DNA of 64,000 bases from Homarus americanus (Eukaryota; Arthropoda; Malacostraca; Decapoda; Nephropidae). The stretch covers positions 3,435,910-3,499,909 of the forward strand of contig NW_024737068.1 in NCBI RefSeq assembly GCF_018991925.1, in the 5' to 3' direction. Within the stretch, counting starts at the first letter, position 1. Every line of letters starts with the position of its first letter. Position numbers and translations under genes: made by a program. Under the pieces are notes generated by a model. That model ran no database searches and had not been told where the DNA came from. It was given only the letters and a program-made list of their open reading frames with translations. This document shows positions 31,356 to 44,715 of this stretch, in pieces.

Positions 31356-33579
31356 TTATGCTTAACTCCGATAACACTTTGGAGAAAAGGTCACTTGTAA
31401 GATTAGACCCCTAGTCAGAATGATCTTCCTTGAGGATACCTTCAGGTACTTGTATTAAGAGAGTAGCTTGTGCTATAACTCCAGAATAATACCGTCAAAC
31501 TTTCCGAAATTTCCTCAAGCCTCCTAACATGACATACGTCCAAGTGAAAGTGGGAACACTTTAAGAATTAGCACTAGGGTCAAGTAAAGGTTGAGATCTA
31601 GTAACGACACAAAGGAAATTGTGGAAAGTTCATTCTCCAAGTCCTGAGTAGGACTCTCCGTCAACGGTTCATCAACCACTATTGTTAACGCTCATAGGAG
31701 CGTTATTGGTTTGTTGCTGGAGAAATAAACCCTCAACGTTGACGCGTACCATATAATTCGGTCAAAACCTGTTAAAGAACATTTCTCATATAACAAATGC
31801 TGTTATCTCCGGACACATATTATGAAATACAATCAATATACAGTACATAGCCTGTTAACATCTTAAATATAACTCGCATGTTATAACTATTGATACAGGA
31901 GACAATTGGTATAATATGATCAAATTGCAGTACACAAATATACTTATTATAGTTATTTAGAGTTTCTTAGCAGATTCTAATACTTCACGATCACTCACGT
32001 TTTAGGGTCTAGTGGTCTGAACCAACGTTTTGTCTGTCCTGTAGAAATCAGTAGACTGCCCTCGAGGGCAATCTCAGCCCGGAGGCGAGGGCCATATGTT
32101 TTCGTATTGAAACACCTCAGCAGATTGGTCAACTAAGGTTTTAGTGTCCACCCTTACTTTCTCCGTTGTCTCCAGTTGAAAAGGAGAACCTACCACATTT
32201 TATTTCTCAGGACTAGTAACGAGTCTAACAGCTTCTTCGGGAAGAAACTCACTTGAGATTAATCCTCGGACAACTACTTCTTTTAATCTGTCTTTATGCA
32301 AACTTAACGAGACTGAAATTTCAAAATAATTAGATATAGTTTTCCAATCTGCTTTCCTCAGGTCTTCACCTTCTAGTTTATCAACAATAGGATTAGCTAT
32401 GAAATCAGCAATATCGAATCTAGACAGGATTATTGATCAAGTAATTTCAAAACTTTAAAAATTGTTTAAGTCTTTTCGGAAGGTGAGGAATTCTCCTTCA
32501 AACTGCCTGCATTTTTAACTCACAAGAAGAGGCTGGTCATCAATTTTTCTGGCATTTTATATAAAGTACACCAATAGTAAAAGATAGGATTGTAGACCCT
32601 GTGGAATTTTATGCTTACAGGGTAAAAATACTGATTAGGAATTCATGGATGATAGGGCCCTTCGTCCACTATAGTAAGGGAAATCTGCGTATAAAGGCGC
32701 TCAGTAAGAATTTCTAACCCAAATAAATACTGCTTAGAGAAGAAAAGTTTAACAAAAGTTACAAGTCTACTTAAGAGAAACGCCCTGCTCAAAACTCAAA
32801 GTAAACGTCCTAATTACCCACAGATTTCAGCCGCCTCTACGCTTGGTAATAAACCCTGACTCGTTTATTACAAGAGGGAAATGTCAATAAACCCAAGCTT
32901 ACACCGTTTGGCGAAATAATTTTACAGCTTCAAGCATTCCGTATCCCTTACCATTATTGTGACTAATGTCCAATTTAAACATTAGATGATTAGAGGGTAT
33001 GACGGATTAGTATTAACCAAAATTTCATTAAAATTCGTATCGAGAGCTAACCGACTCCACGTCAGAGCTTACATGTAAGGAGTTCACTCTCGTTATTGAC
33101 AGTTTTGGAAAATCAAGGTGGAAGAAATGGCTCTTACTCAATGAAAACATTCGTGGCTATAACAACATCTGAATTAGTTTACTTGGATCTTTATGTTACA
33201 AGTATTACCCTGTTATGAATATGAACACTCTTACTTAACACACTAAAAGTGCATTAATGATTTATCAACTTAAATGACTGGCCATGTAACTCACTACCTC
33301 CGAATCCAAGTGCATTTACAGGAAGCTTAACACTATGAAAACTGCTATATTAAGTCAATGCACTGTAAACAATCAGGAAAGTGTTAGAAGATAAATTACT
33401 TGGACAACCAACACAACTAGAAATATTACATAATACCCACTAAATACTGTCCTGTTGTCATGTAACATTAAGTTTTATTTCAGAGTTGAAACAGTAATAC
33501 CGACGTAATTTATGTGAAACAAAGTGAAACTTAATCCAAACAGTAAGTGAACAATTAGCTCCCAGAAAGGCAACCCATA
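31356..33579 (-). other. Rest of gypsy-type internal region, no domain recognised
   Basis: About 2.2 kb that should hold gag, protease and the integrase N-terminus. I find no zinc knuckle, no D(S/T)G protease motif and no long open frame, so it is heavily decayed or rearranged. Just inside the right LTR no convincing tRNA primer site is seen. Confidence 0.4.
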
Positions 33580-35554
33580 TGTTACGGAAACTGAACAATT
33601 AAGAAGGCAAATGTCTTATGTTCCTTTTTCTTCAACTTTTATTTTTATTTCAGTATCAAAATTTTAAATAATTTCTTTACCTGTGTGTGTCTAGGGGCTT
33701 TTTGATGGAAATTATTTAGTTATAATACCTTGTAACATTCATATTTTCTAGTTATGTTTTTCTGTAGGTTTAGTTATTATAGCATTACTATGCTTAATTA
33801 AGTATTTGACACCACCATTGGTTGACAGGCCAACCCCCAACACAGTATAAACAGTAGGACGTGGAAAATATGCAAGTGTATTTTTATATAATATTCTTAA
33901 AACAACATCAACACAAAACACATTTACAAGGGTGAAAAATAATGTACTCAGCTGTACTAATACACATTACAAATAACTGGCCAGTAGATCCCGTGGAGCA
34001 CAGGCAGAATGTAGGTAACAGAAGCTCAATCTTCGTCGACAGAGTAGACAGGGAGAAAAAGTAGCCGAGGTGGTGGGAGTAGGACTGACTTTGTCATGGT
34101 CACGTTGACTGCAAGTCTGTTTTAACCTTGTTGATTTATATTATACTCCACAACAGCAAAACATGAATGGGTAGTTGGTTTGTTTGTAATTTCTGTCATT
34201 GCTTGAATAGCGATCGCAGGCAACTCAGGGGTATATAAACCACTGGCGGGAAGAGAGACGTCCTCCATGATGTCCTCTCCCGTTGTTGTACAGGTATGTA
34301 GCAGTGTCCCGCCATTATAGCCATTCAGTTTGATTTAGTCAATGTAGTGAATTATCAGTGTTCATGTTGCAACAGTGGAATCGTCATTCTCCCAGTGTAA
34401 GAAGTAATATAAAGTAAATGTCGTCTGACGTTGCCAGACGAGAAATTTGTTGTGATTGAGTTGTCCATGCTTCTTCCATGACGTCCTCTCCCGTTGTTCT
34501 ACAGATTCCAGGGTGTCCTGCTTTGAACACCCCACCTGCTGCCCCAGCAGGTGGATAACCAGCAGGGAGCACTATATAGTCGATGGCGCTGATTCGACAT
34601 GATTAACTTACTGCAAATCAACGTCGTGGGGCTGGACCCCAGACGCTCGCCATGTGTCGGAGTATAACCGACTACAACTGCGGTCGGCAGTGTTACAGGC
34701 GCCAGTGCCTTGGAGTTATATGGCCCACAGTGTTGTTGTATATGTTTGGGGATAACTAATTGAAAATAATTATCCCATGTTGGATAGTGGACCCATGTAT
34801 GAGTTGGTTTCAGTAATAACATGTTGTGTGTTGAGAGTGCATCTCATATGTACTACCAACAGTTAGTAAGGGGACCATATGTAAGTTGGTCATGTATGCA
34901 ATGAAATGTATCACCAGTAATGTCGGTGAAGTAAGTACCCACTGGGATTGGCAGTTAAGAAAAGCCAAGGAGTTGTCATGTAACTATATGTAATGTAATG
35001 TAACACCAGTAAGGTTGTGTGCAGTAAGAGTGTAGTATCTGAGTAATTGCAGTTGAATAAAGCCGAGGAGTTGCACCTTGGAGTTGTATGTTAATAACAT
35101 CTTTTTCCCTACTTTGATTTCATATTAATAAACATTTTCTTCGAGTATTTTAGGAGTGTTCATTTTTCCAGCAGTATTCCACCTTTAATTCCGTCCAAGT
35201 GACTTGATATCAGAATTATAATACCCATATGACCTAGACCCTCGTCATACTACCCAAGAACTGAGGTTATGTAGTAACCATTGAACTGAAGTAAGTAGAA
35301 AGAACAATTGAGTGCAGTACAAGAACAGTTGAAGTATGAGTAAGAAAATTGTGGCAGAAAGAGTTGAAATCCGCCGCTCTTACAACTTGGTATCCCAAGA
35401 TTAGGGTAGACATCACCTGTCATAGATGGCGCCCCCAACAGCAGGCAATGGTTTTCCACCAATCAGTAGCCATCTCTTGACTCGTGTTCTTACTAGTAGT
35501 TACTAGTGGTTTGGGTAGAGTGAAGTAAGCCCTGCAGATAAAAGTGACAATGCA
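33580..35554 (-). repeat. 5' LTR of the gypsy-type element (right copy), interrupted
   Basis: The segments 33580-34069 and 35395-35554 together match the left LTR in order. The gap between them is a separate insertion at 34070-35394. Diverged 22-bp minisatellite units follow at 35580. Confidence 0.8.
34070..35394 (+). mobile_element. Candidate solo LTR inserted in the gypsy LTR
   Basis: About 1.3 kb lies exactly where the right gypsy LTR is broken. It begins TGGTGGGAG (34071) or TGTCATGG (34092) and ends CTCTTACA (about 35394). A TATA-like TATATAAACC is at 34231 and AATAAA signals occur near 35055 and 35128. A 32-base direct repeat around CCTCTCCCGTTGTT occurs at 34261-34292 and 34472-34503, and a 10-bp hairpin CCACCTGCTG/CAGCAGGTGG at 34532-34554. 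No coding region is present. The LTR identity is inferred from ends and signals; target duplication is not clear. Confidence 0.5.
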
Positions 35555-35579
35555 GTGTATATACATGGAAGTGTGACCC

Positions 35580-35645
35580 TTCTATGTTACACCTGCTACA
35601 CCTACTTCGGTGTACTTATGTTACCCGTAACCCTTATAAAAAGTA
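35580..35645. repeat. 22-bp minisatellite, third block (diverged)
   Basis: Two or three units such as ATGTTACACCTGCTACACCTAC and GTGTACTTATGTTACCCGTAAC, related to 28393-28552. Their presence beyond the right LTR shows that the gypsy-type element also lies inside the former array. Confidence 0.6.
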
Positions 35646-37002
35646 TAACACCCACATAATATTTATATTACAAGTACTGTACAGGAACTTATTAAACTAA
35701 TGTGTAGTCCTAGTTTAAATCCCTTTACAAAAAACCTGGTTTATTGTCTTGTAAAACCAATTTGATATCTAACTGTTCATAGCCTCTGTCTTCTGTCTAA
35801 ACATTCATTAAATATCAATTTTATCTGAAACTCTTTAAAAAAAACTTTGTTTTATTTTCCGTATCACCTTATCAACCTTTCACCAGCCTTCTGTTTGTTG
35901 AGCTATGACTTCTTCACCAAATTATTTGGTAACAATGTAACCCTCTATGCGTTTTAGTCTATCTCTACTCTCTACTTAGGTTCTTCTGTTTTATCCTCAA
36001 TCTGTCGTCAAATTTCTCTACTTGTTTGCTTAGACATAACAGCCACCACAATTGTTTTTGTGTTAAAATGATTCTTGTGCTTGTGGTGGCTACCGTTTAC
36101 TTCCGTCTGGTGGTCACAGCAATTTCGAATCCTCGTTATGTGGTCAGCAGTGTTCAGGGGCTCAGGAGCTGCTTAACACCAGCATAAAAAAGACGTCTTT
36201 ATTTATACACTTTTATTTATACAAAAATACAAAATCCTCCATGAACAAGAACAAGCAGAAACATTCTTACCTAACACTGACATAGAGAAGTACAATCGGA
36301 CCTGTGGAAGCTGACCGCCGTGTGACGCATTGCCAGATTATCAACAAAAGTTTTGAGTCTTATAATTATTTCCTAAAACCAGCTGTGAAGAAATTGATTT
36401 TTTTATGCCCCAAACCAAGAAAAATGTTACACTAAAACCTTACAACTGTGGTGAAATAAATTTACATTTCAATTATCACTCAGGTGTTTTTATACGAGAT
36501 TTTTTTTTACATAAACTGTTAAAGGTTGAAAATTTAGTGACATACATTTTTTAATGCATATAATGTAAATATTAACGAGTGTGTAGAGCTTTTTGAACTA
36601 AACCTAACGGAACCAAAGTTACTTAATGATCGCTAGGTCTTAAGGTCAAGTGTGTGTGTGTGTGTGTTTGTGTGTGTGCCGTCAGCTTCTTCCGCCAATG
36701 AATTTACATTATACAGAGTAACCTAACATGTCGGTTAAGATCCGGCATAAAATATACTGTACCAAGAAATAAAGTGACGAAGCTAAACTAATACTTGCCA
36801 AGAACATATATTCATCCTACAAATGATACTGTGGTCAGGGACTTCAGCAAGACACTTAACTTAAGTGTTGTAAACTGTGATGATTCCCACACAGGTTTAT
36901 CTACTATGTCTTGATTGATGCACAACACAGGGCAGTCACGGAGAAGCTATGTACAGTACATAACACGCTCTCATTTAATTTCGAAAATCGTAAAAATATA
37001 AA

Positions 37003-37007
<5 letters not shown>
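35646..37007. other. Non-coding; one 11-bp hairpin
   Basis: About 1.36 kb of AT-rich DNA without an open frame that I can support. AGCCACCACAA (36041-36051) and TTGTGGTGGCT (36081-36091) form a perfect 11-bp stem with a 29-base loop. A short GT run lies at 36650-36678. Confidence 0.35.
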
Positions 37008-37325
<318 letters not shown>

Positions 37326-37500
37326 TTAACGGTTTACTGAAAGGGCATGGCGCCGGAAGGTTGAAAATATGCAGTAACATAATTGGGGAATGGGTCAGAC
37401 AAATAATATACAAGTAACATAAGTGATACAAATATGGTATATAATAACAAGGTGGGGAAAAGGTTACACTACAGGCCATTTCAACATAATAACAGTGCTC
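37326..37500 (-). mobile_element. LINE 3' UTR fragment with expanded tail
   Basis: Read on minus, this matches the 3' UTR at about 19735-19910: TATTTGTATCACTTATGTTAC, TTGTATATTATTTGT and AAACCGTTAATTATT occur in both. It keeps only about 175 bases, i.e. a strongly 5'-truncated insertion, and its tail is the (AAT)n array at 37145-37325. Confidence 0.85.
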
Positions 37501-37529
37501 TGTGTGAGTGTGTGTGTGTTGGTGGGTAA

Positions 37530-39605
37530 AAAAATCATATGAAATTCAAGCCTTTGCTGATGTCAACAACACACACGGCTTCTATGAGGCAGTTAAGTCC
37601 ATTTATGGCCCACAAAGAAGAAATGTCACACCAGTAAGAGCGTTAGATGGCACCACACTCTATAAAGGCAATCAAATGATTGCAGTAAGATGGGCTGAGC
37701 ACTTCAGCACACTTCTAATTCAAATTAATCCAATAACACCTACGGCACTGGATAACATCCCACCCATGCCGATCCTGCACCTCCTGGATGAAGCCCCACT
37801 CCTGCAAGAAGTGGAAACTGCAAGGCGAGGGCTCAGCAACAACAAGAGCGCTGAACCTGACAGCATTCCTGCTGAAATCTACAAACATGGAGGTCCCCAT
37901 CTGACTTAGCACCTCCATAGCCTCTTACTCACCATATGGGCCACAGAGACCATCCCCCAGGATTGAAAGGATGCAAATATCATAACAATCTATAAGAATA
38001 AAGGTGACAAAGCAATCTGTGGTAACAGCAGGGGCATCTCCCTCCTTGTAGTTGTTGGCAAGATCCTGACAAAAATCATGTTATTAAGACTTATCCAACA
38101 CGTAACGGAGAACACTCTTCCTGAATCCCAATGTGGATTCAGGAAGGATCGCAGTATAATAGACATGATCTTTGCAGCTAGGCAAATTAAAAAAATGAGT
38201 CGAGAACAAAATATAGACCTTTACACCGCCTACATTGACCTCTCCAATGCTTTCGACACAGTAAACAGAGAACTTTTGTGGACTAAGTTGGAGAGGGTCG
38301 GTGTTATCACCAAGTTTTTCAAACATCCACCGCCAGATGCATGATGGAATGCAGGCCCGGGTACTTGTGGGTGGTGTGCAGTCACAACCATTTAGTGTCC
38401 AAATGGGCATAAAACAGGGCTGTGTGCGGGCACCTATGTTATTTAACATGCTGGCTGTAGCACAACTCTCACACAATGCCCTTGGGCCTGATGCAGATGT
38501 GGGCATACGGTACCGTCTTGACGGTAGCCTTTTTAATATTAGACGTCTGGAAGCCTACACAAAGACCTTAGCAACTCAGGTCATAGAACTACAGTATGCA
38601 GATGACTGTGCAATAATGACACATAACAGAGAATCTATGCAACGTGCACTAGACGTGATCTCAAGTATTTACAGCTCGCTTCGTTTGCAAATTAACACCC
38701 AAAAGACTAAGACTTTTGTCCAGTCCATTGTTCCACCAATACAACCACCACAATTCTACATTAATGGAGATCCTATCAAAATAGTAAACCAGTTTAAATA
38801 CCTTGGTAGCACTCTCACACCCATCCTGCTCAATGGATATGGAAATTCAAACCAGAATCAATTTAGCCTCAACTACATTTGGACGTTTGAGAAGAAGAGT
38901 CTTTCTCAACAATGACCTCAAATATGAAACGAAGACTGCAGTTTATCTAGCGGTCTGTATATCTACAACATTATATGCCTCAGAAACCTGACGCCCTACA
39001 GACGCCATATCCAAATGCTGGAAAACTTCCACACTAGATGCCTTAAGCGTATCTTTGGAATATCCTGGGAAGATAGAGTGACTCATGAAAAACTATATCG
39101 TCGCTCAAATACGACCAGCATTGAAACCATGCTAGCCAAAAGACACTTGCGCTGGCTTGGACATGTTATCAGGATCCCAGACCACCTGCTTCCAAGACAA
39201 ATATTATATGGCAAGCTTTCACATGGAAACCGCGCGGCGGGAGGACAGAAAAAGAGATATAAGAACCACTCTAAAACTCTTCTCAAGTGATGTAATATAC
39301 AACCAAATTCACTGGAGCAACTAGCCTCAGACCGTTCCTTGTGGCGCTCAACATGCCATTGAGGAGCGGAAATACTTGAGACCTCGCTGAACCAAAAGAG
39401 AGCTACTAAACGTGCCCAACGACATCAGAGGGCTCAAGGCATAATTTCTCTCCCTATCACCTATGCAACAAGATATGCGCCTCCAGGATTGGACTCCATA
39501 GTCATCTACGGTGGCATTAGAGGAATAACACATAAGTCATCAATCATCTCATCTGGAACAACGTCGTCATCGACTTCGATGGACTGCCATAAGTGTGTGT
39601 GTGTG
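37530..39605 (+). mobile_element. LINE reverse transcriptase fragment (family E)
   Basis: Plus-strand pieces: NNTHGFYEAVKSIYGPQRR and EVETARRGLSNNKSAEPDSI (37508-37909), SRGISLLVVVGKIL, ESQCGFRKDRSIIDMIFAAR and YIDLSNAFDTVNRELLWTKL (38078-38344), VQMGIKQGCVRAPMLFN and LQYADDCAIM (38301-38915), and a C-terminal region RRHIQMLENFHTRCLKRIFG and HLRWLGHVIRIPD (39000-39290). Catalytic Asp of the DLSNAFD and YADD motifs remain. It belongs to the LINE group often mis-annotated as craniofacial development protein 2-like. Stops at about 37907, 38343 and 38989 break it. The 3' end near 39595 runs into a short TG repeat. Confidence 0.85.
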
Positions 39606-41738
<2,133 letters not shown>

Positions 41739-41913
41739 TGTATGACACTGGTTCATGACCTGAGTGACACTGGTCATGACCTGAGTGACACTGGTTCATG
41801 GCCTGAGTGACACTGATTCATGACTTAGGTGATACTGATTCCTGACCTGAGTGACACTAGTTCAAGACTTGAGTGACACTGGTTCATGACTTGAGTGACA
41901 TTGGTTCATGCCT
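41739..41913. repeat. 22-bp minisatellite (GGTTCATGACCTGAGTGACA type)
   Basis: Eight units built on TTCATGACCTGAGTGACACTGG, with substitutions in the later units. Unrelated in sequence to the CTGTTAGGTCTAC array despite the same length. Confidence 0.9.
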
Positions 41914-42008
41914 GGCAGTGTGAATTAAGGGGTCACATAGCTATGAGGGCCAGCACGTGCCTTAGGGCCCAGACTCCGCCTCTCGAGTGTTGTTGTTTTG
42001 TACACAGG

Positions 42009-42012
<4 letters not shown>

Positions 42013-42043
<31 letters not shown>

Positions 42044-42049
42044 TGTGTA
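42013..42049. repeat. (GT)n microsatellite
   Basis: About 17 GT dinucleotides in a GC-richer stretch. Confidence 0.95.
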
Positions 42050-43125
42050 TTAGGCCGGGGCTTGAGGGCGTACCCCATCTTGCCTCCACACGCTCTTCCA
42101 CACGCACCTCCATACGATGGCAATGACGACGGTGCTGCTACTGTTGCAGGAGCTGCGTCAGGTCATGGGACAGAGATGCTTGGTTAAGGATGTAAACTGC
42201 CTGTCCTCATTATTTCCGGCTCATGGAGAAACACTTATCAGAACTTATTACTTGTTAGGTTTTGAGAAGACAGGGGGAAACACTAATATGGTCCTCTTAA
42301 CTTCCTAATGTTAGGAGGAAAACATTTTTATGTTTGTTATATATCAGGTTTATGGAAACAGCTATGAGGATACAGTTACTTTAGCCTCATTTTATTTTTT
42401 ATTTACCTCTTTAATTCTTAGCTTTCAGAAAATCCTTCTTTCACATTACACGGGCCACCAGCAGGGAAGTAACTGCTCGCCCCAGCACAAAACCGACGAA
42501 AATGCTTCAGGAACGTCGCCTCGGGGTAGGGAGGCATATAACTGACGCCATCAGTTACAGATGTGTAAATGTAGGCTAACTCTTGGATTTCAGTACAATA
42601 TTGTTCTGCCAGTCCGCAAGGATTTTCTTTACTATTTTATGCAGAGCAAAGATAAATTTTAGTTCAGTATTATTCCTCAGGTCATTTAAACATTTTCTTT
42701 TACTTGCTGGTAATTCTGACGATACCAAAACTAAAATAAATTAGAATAAGAGTTTAAAAAAAATCTACATGACACAACAATAACAGCAACACCCTAAACA
42801 GGTTTGGGGAATATTTTGGACTTTTACTTGTCCTAAAATCTGTGTCAGTAGCGCCTGTGTCCATGGCTGAGCCTTGGTGTGAGCGCGATAAGTCTTCAAG
42901 GAGATTATAATCTATAATTATAGATTATATTGAACATTGATCATCCCAAAGCTCCCGTCACCTCGAGAATAGTAGTGATGCAGTTAAAATGGGTGAAATG
43001 TTGGTCATATGACTCATAAAATATTGTGTTACCAGCACCAGCTCTTGGCTAAGCCAGGGTAACACATCACCTTACTGCCTCGTCTCACCTGACATAAATC
43101 CTTTACCATTAACATACAGTAACAT
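42050..43125. other. Non-coding; weak open frame near 42117
   Basis: An open frame starts ATGGCAATGACGACGGTGC at 42117 with a hydrophobic Leu-rich start (TTVLLLLQEL) but shows no domain and stops at about 42307. A TATAATTATAGATTATA inverted motif lies near 42908-42930. Neither is strong enough to call. Confidence 0.3.
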
Positions 43126-44395
43126 CAGCAGCAAGAGGGCGCACCAGCTGGACCACTCGACGGCCATCACTGCTACCTCTACCTCTACAATTACCACCAC
43201 TACGGTCACCATCACCACTACTTTCACCACCAAACCCATCTCCACCATCACCACCACCACTACCAATACGACCATCACCACCACTATTACCAAGACGATT
43301 GCCACCATACCACCTCCACCATTATCAAGACGACCACCATCACCACTACCATTACGAAGACTACCACCACCATAATAAAGGCGAGCATCACTACCACCAA
43401 GACGCCGACCACCACCACTTTCAAGACGACCACCATCACCACTACAACTACCAAGACGGTCACCACCACCACTGCCAAGGTTACCACATCATCTACCAAG
43501 ACGACCACCACCACTACTAATAAGATCATCACTACCAAGACGACCACCACGACTACTAAGACGACCACCACTACTAAAACGACCACCAACACTACCAAGA
43601 CGACCACCAACACTACCAAGACGACCACCACCACTACCAAGACAATCACTTCCAACACCACTACCACCACCACCACCACCAAAACTACCTAAACCACTAC
43701 TTGGACGACCACCACCACTATCAAGATGATCACCACCACCACTACCATCACCACAACTAAGACGACCACCACTGCTACTAAGACGACCATCACTACCAAG
43801 ACGACCACCACCTCTACCAATACAACAACAACCACCACTACTAGACGACCGCCACCTACCACTACTACGAAGACGACGACCAACACCACCACTACTACCA
43901 AAAGGACCACCACCATCACCACCACAAAGACGACCACCACTATCACTACCAAGACGACCACCATCATCATCACCACCAAGACGAGCATCACCACCTCTAC
44001 CAAGAGATGACCACCACCACTACCAAGCCGACTACCACCACCACCACCATCATTACTAAGACAACCACCACCACCACCACAACCAAGACGACGACGGTCA
44101 CCACCATCACCACCACTACAGTTCTAGCAAGACGACCACCACCAATACTATCAAGACAACCACCATCATCACCACCACTACAGTTCTAGCATGACGACCA
44201 CCACCAATACTATCAAGACAACCACCATCATCACCACCACTACAGTTCTACCAAGACGACCACCACCAATACTATCAAGACGACCACCACCATCACCACC
44301 ACTACAGTTCTACCAAGACGACCAACACCAACACTACCAAGGCGACATATCACCAACGCTATCAAGACGACGAACACCATGTTACCTGCTGACAT
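43126..44395. repeat. CCACCA/AAGACGACC-type degenerate minisatellite
   Basis: Irregular units of 15-21 bases around CCACCACTACCAAGACGA, almost lacking T on plus. The last part (44110-44330) has a clean higher-order unit of about 66 bases (CACTACAGTTCTA...CAAGACGACCACCACC) repeated four times. Thr/Lys-rich (plus) and Val-rich (minus) frames are repeat-encoded. Confidence 0.93.
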
Positions 44396-44715
44396 GGTTA
44401 ATTTTGTGTTGAAGATCGTTAGTTTAGTAGTGGAGATAGATTAATAGTGCGGATGGATATAATTATAGTGTTGGAGATCTAAATTAAGTGGTGCAGTTAC
44501 TTAGTTTAGTGTTGGAGATAGTTATTTTATTGGCGGAGATTGTAAGTTTAGTGTTGGAGTTGGTTAGTTTAGCGGTGGAGATAGTTTAGTAGGTGATATG
44601 ATAAGTTTCGTGAAGGAGATGGTTAATTTGGTGGTGGAGTTATTTAGTTTAGTGATGGCGATAGTTTAGTGGTGGGGATAGTTTAGTGGAGATAATTTAA
44701 TGGTGGAAATAGTTG
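44396..44715. repeat. AGTTTAGTGGTGGAGAT-type minisatellite
   Basis: Around ten diverged units of about 25-35 bases each containing TTAGTTTAGTG and TGGAGAT. The end of this array, from GTTTAGTGGAGATAATTTAA on, is repeated at 46950-46990 inside the next array. Confidence 0.85.

Larger units (their letters stand above)
28553..35554 (-). mobile_element. Ty3/gypsy-type LTR retrotransposon, Gmr1-like domain order, degenerate
   Basis: Two LTRs (28553-29727 and 33580-35554, each enlarged by a later insertion) flank an internal region of about 3.85 kb read on the minus strand. Integrase C-terminal sequence (31128-31355) precedes the RT start (30735-30380) and RNase H (29989-29765), which is followed at once by the 3' LTR. 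The usual gypsy order puts integrase last. Integrase before RT is known for Gmr1-like Ty3/gypsy elements. No gag, protease or PBS could be identified, and the RT centre is deleted. 22-bp minisatellite units lie outside both LTRs. Confidence 0.8.

Noticed and set aside
33580..35575. Tandem second copy of the gypsy-type element to the right of the right LTR
   Set aside because: The match at 35395-35554 first looked like internal sequence, but the same sequence lies inside the left LTR boundary (about 29555-29727). It is simpler to read it as the rest of the right LTR, split by the 34070-35394 insertion.
42117..42308. Signal-peptide-like small gene (hydrophobic start after ATGGCAATGACG)
   Set aside because: Short, with no domain, no splice or polyadenylation context, and situated next to microsatellites; chance is the better explanation.
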